64,000 nt of DNA from Apostichopus parvimensis. Lineage: Eukaryota > Echinodermata > Holothuroidea > Aspidochirotida > Stichopodidae. Made by a program: the position numbers and the translations under genes. The stretch is from positions 7,216 to 71,215 of the forward strand of contig KN886891.1 of assembly GCA_000934455.1 (NCBI GenBank), read 5' to 3'. The notes under the pieces were generated by a model. It was not told where the DNA came from and searched no databases. It saw only the letters and a list, made by a program, of their open reading frames with translations. Numbering within the stretch: position 1 is the stretch's first letter; every line of letters begins with the position of its first letter. Positions 61,292 to 64,000 of this stretch are shown here, in pieces.

Positions 61292-62690
61292 CTAATAATA
61301 ACCAAACAGGTGACATAGTTGACATGATATACTCTTTGGGGGCTGTAGTAGTCAAAATAATGTCTCCGCATTCTTTTCACAATTAAAATATCCTAACGGG
61401 CAAAAAAAAAAAAAAATTAAAAACATAATAAAAAGTTTGAGGTGTCAAAGAGGACAGGACAAGACAAGATTTCAAACAGTTGCGAAAACAAAACCCAGGT
61501 TGGGATGTTGAGGCACCACCACCAAGGCTTATAAACAGAAAGGCTCGGGCAGATGGAGATAATTCTCTTTGTCGGGTTTCGTAGTAACCTCGTGAGGATC
61601 TATTCATCTAACTACATTCCAAGAACAGCTGCCTAATTGTTGACATACCATCGTCATTAACGAACCAGTGTCTTCATTCACCTATACCCTCATTTGACAA
61701 AGACCCTCAGATATTTAGAGTCAGCGATTGACGTACCTGGGAGTCGGGCTTGTCGGGACGAGGGGGACGATATGTGTGCAGAGTCAAAAGGGGTGAATGA
61801 AATCCTCTTTTGGAAAAAAAGAATAAATCCTGACAAGAAAAGCGACTCTATTCCAACCAGTAATCTACTCTCCTAAATATGTCACATACTGTAGTCTCTG
61901 GTCAAAGTAAAGTACAAGTGAAATTTTCTTTTTTTTCATCTTTCTTGGCAGGATAAATTGGACTCAAACAGAGCATTTAAATTACTAGGAAACTTGGGGT
62001 ATCACACACCTGTCAGAAAAGTTTAGTAAAATAAAACAACAACAGAGTTGGTTTATTTCAAAGAGAGCTAACCAATCATTGAAGTTTGCAAAGCAAGCTA
62101 TCACTTTCAAATCTAAAGAAGGCCAAATTTCGCTTCCATTTACCAGCTACAGCACTTGATGTAAACCAGTTCCCAGATGGTAGCAATACAACGGTAGGCA
62201 GATGATCTAACAGTTGAATTTTAAGCAGCCGTTTATATTTGTTCAACAAGGTCTAGTAACCTATCAAATAGTTACAACAAAAATAAAGCTAGGATTGCAG
62301 ACTGTAATGCGAGATTGAACAGCCCAATATAACTTACATTAATTATTATTATTATATTTTTAATTAAGTTACAACTGAAGGGATATTCTGGTGGCCTGAA
62401 TGTCATCGTTTAAACAGACCGCAGGGAAATTTCTCGGCAGATCTTTTACACAAGGTCCTGCAGTTGCTCAAAACCACATCCTGATAGCATTTTGCATTGT
62501 GGAGACAAAAATGTTTAAAATTTGATAAGACAGTTATGAATATTTTATAGCAGAGTTAAAATGTTGTCGTAACACATCATGTCAGGTTTTGGGCTACACT
62601 CTATTGTTGTACAAGTGTTAAACAGGGTAAAGGGGAGGGGGGGGGGGGGGAGATATACTATATTTGATTAAACAATTAAACCTGTTGCAA

Positions 62691-63501
62691 CACTTATATT
62701 CACTACTCACTTATAGTCACTATTCACTTAGAGTCACTACTCACTTATAGTCACTATTCACTTATAGTCACTACTCACTTATAGTCACTACTCACTTATA
62801 GTCACTATTCACTTATAGTCACTATTCACTTATAGTCACTACTCACTTATAGTCACTACTCACTTATAGTAACTGCTCACTTATAGTCACTACTCACTTA
62901 TAGTCACTATTCACTTATAGTCACTACTCACTTATAGTCACTAATCACTTATAGTCACTACTCACTTATAGTCACTAATCACTTATAGTCACTACTCAAT
63001 TATAGTCACTACTCACTTATAGTCACTATTCACTTATAGTCACTATTCACTTATAGTCAATTTTCACTTAGATTCACTACTCACTTATAGTCACTATTCA
63101 CTTATAGTCACTACTCACTTATAGTCACTACTCACTTATAGTCAATATTCACTTATATAGTCAATATTCACCTATATAGTCACTATTCACTTATAGTCAC
63201 TATTCAATTATAGTCACTACTCACTTATCGTCACTATTCACTTATATAGTCACTACTCACTTATAGTCACTACTCACTTATAGTCACTACTCACTTATAG
63301 TCACTATTCATTGATAGTCTATTCACTTATAGCCACTATTCACTTATATAGTCACTATTCACTTATATAGTCACTATTCACTTATAGTCAATTTTCATTA
63401 TAGTCACTATTCACTTATATTGTCACTATTAACTTCGGTGCACTATTCACTTATAGTCACTATTTATTTATAGCCACTACTCACTTATAGCCACTATTCA
63501 C
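62691..63501. repeat. 17-bp minisatellite, about 47 copies
   Basis: Unit TTATAGTCACTACTCAC, with C/T variation (ACTCAC or ATTCAC) and occasional two-base insertions giving TTATATAGTCAC. Variation is spread along the array; the right end is more degenerate than the left. A poly-G tract (62638-62651) lies 40 bases before it. Confidence 0.95.
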
Positions 63502-63977
63502 TAAACTAATGAAATAGGAGTTACAAAAGAAATATTTTGATTATTTCTGAAATCACAATAATTTCATTCGGTAACTTCCTCTACAACTTGAAAGAGGATG
63601 AGTACATTACATTAAATTTGGTCCGATCAAATGAGCCACCATCAGTTCAAAGAAAGAAGGGGGAAAAAATCTAAAACCCACCGCATTTGAACTTAGAGCA
63701 AGTACCTGCTGTGTGCAGCTGTTGCTATCTTATCCATGGATTAAATAAAAGAGCTCGAAGGCAAACTGTCATTTTATTTTACTAGCCACCCCAGTCTCTT
63801 AACAAACTGATGATCTCTATCATGCCGCGTTCATTTACTGGTTTTCCGATCTTCTCCTACCGATGAACTTCAGCCTGCTGGGCGAGGAGTTTACACACCT
63901 GGACCCCCGACGTAATTTACTAAGCACTGCCAGTGGAACACTGATCACATTATCAGAGATTTGTCTGTTTGGTGCAG

Positions 63978-64000
63978 GATACCAAGAAGTTCCTCTGTTT
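63978..64000 (+). CDS. Possible 5' part of an exon, cut by window end
   Basis: TTTGTCTGTTTGGTGCAG forms a good pyrimidine-plus-CAG acceptor. The 23 bases after it are open in the frames reading DTKKFLC and YQEVPLF. Too short to say more. Confidence 0.2.

Overview
The window looks like ordinary animal (metazoan) nuclear DNA: AT-rich, intron-like, with very few coding exons, spliceosomal GT-AG signals, a tRNA-derived SINE, LINE 3' tails, several miniature inverted-repeat transposons (MITEs), minisatellites and many microsatellites. I see no bacterial, organellar or CRISPR features. The repeat types (LINE tails ending in a GCGCTATATAA box, Penelope-like tails, very frequent poly-G/poly-C tracts) suggest a marine invertebrate, possibly an echinoderm or other deuterostome. 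That placement is a low-confidence inference.

Layout. Positions 1-4500: a possible exon end on the + strand (1-46), then the best coding exon in the window, on the minus strand (2678-2945). It is the N-terminus of an unrecognised, possibly regulatory protein whose gene continues left out of the window, with its probable 5' flank at about 2950-4500. Positions 4500-16700: no gene seen. This part holds a ~98-bp minisatellite interrupted by an interspersed repeat and an assembly gap, a second tandem array, and microsatellites. Positions 16750-28000: two close, phase-compatible + exon candidates (16752-16843, 17073-17156), a perfect-spacing DR1 nuclear-receptor-type site just after them, two weaker minus exon candidates (19047-19238, 21095-21156), a 27-bp minisatellite open on both strands, a LINE tail inserted in a locally duplicated segment, a possible small secreted peptide, and a tRNA-derived SINE. 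Positions 28000-47000: the first two of three copies of a 370-bp TTAA-flanked MITE, a 989-bp gap, a Penelope-like tail, and a cluster of four related fossil retroelement pieces (41.1-46.5 kb), one of them 1.3 kb long and bounded by ~61-bp direct repeats. Positions 47000-64000: a short gap inside a poly-C tract, two more Penelope-like tails, a strong + microexon candidate (50890-50950), a MITE with ~80-bp terminal inverted repeats, a second copy of the repeat seen at 10.6 kb, a LINE tail, the third MITE copy, a hAT-like MITE, a palindromic element, and a large 17-bp minisatellite near the right end.

How the parts relate. The + exon candidates at 16752, 17073, 27910 and 50890 can be joined without breaking phase, so they may belong to one long-intron gene on the + strand, but I do not recognise the protein and the chain is inference. 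Most of the window is best read as intron or intergenic DNA carrying non-autonomous mobile elements. The most notable signals are the three Penelope-type tails with hammerhead-ribozyme-like cores, the MITE family that preserves an identical ATG-plus-donor segment in all three copies, and the minisatellite whose length changes are all multiples of three.
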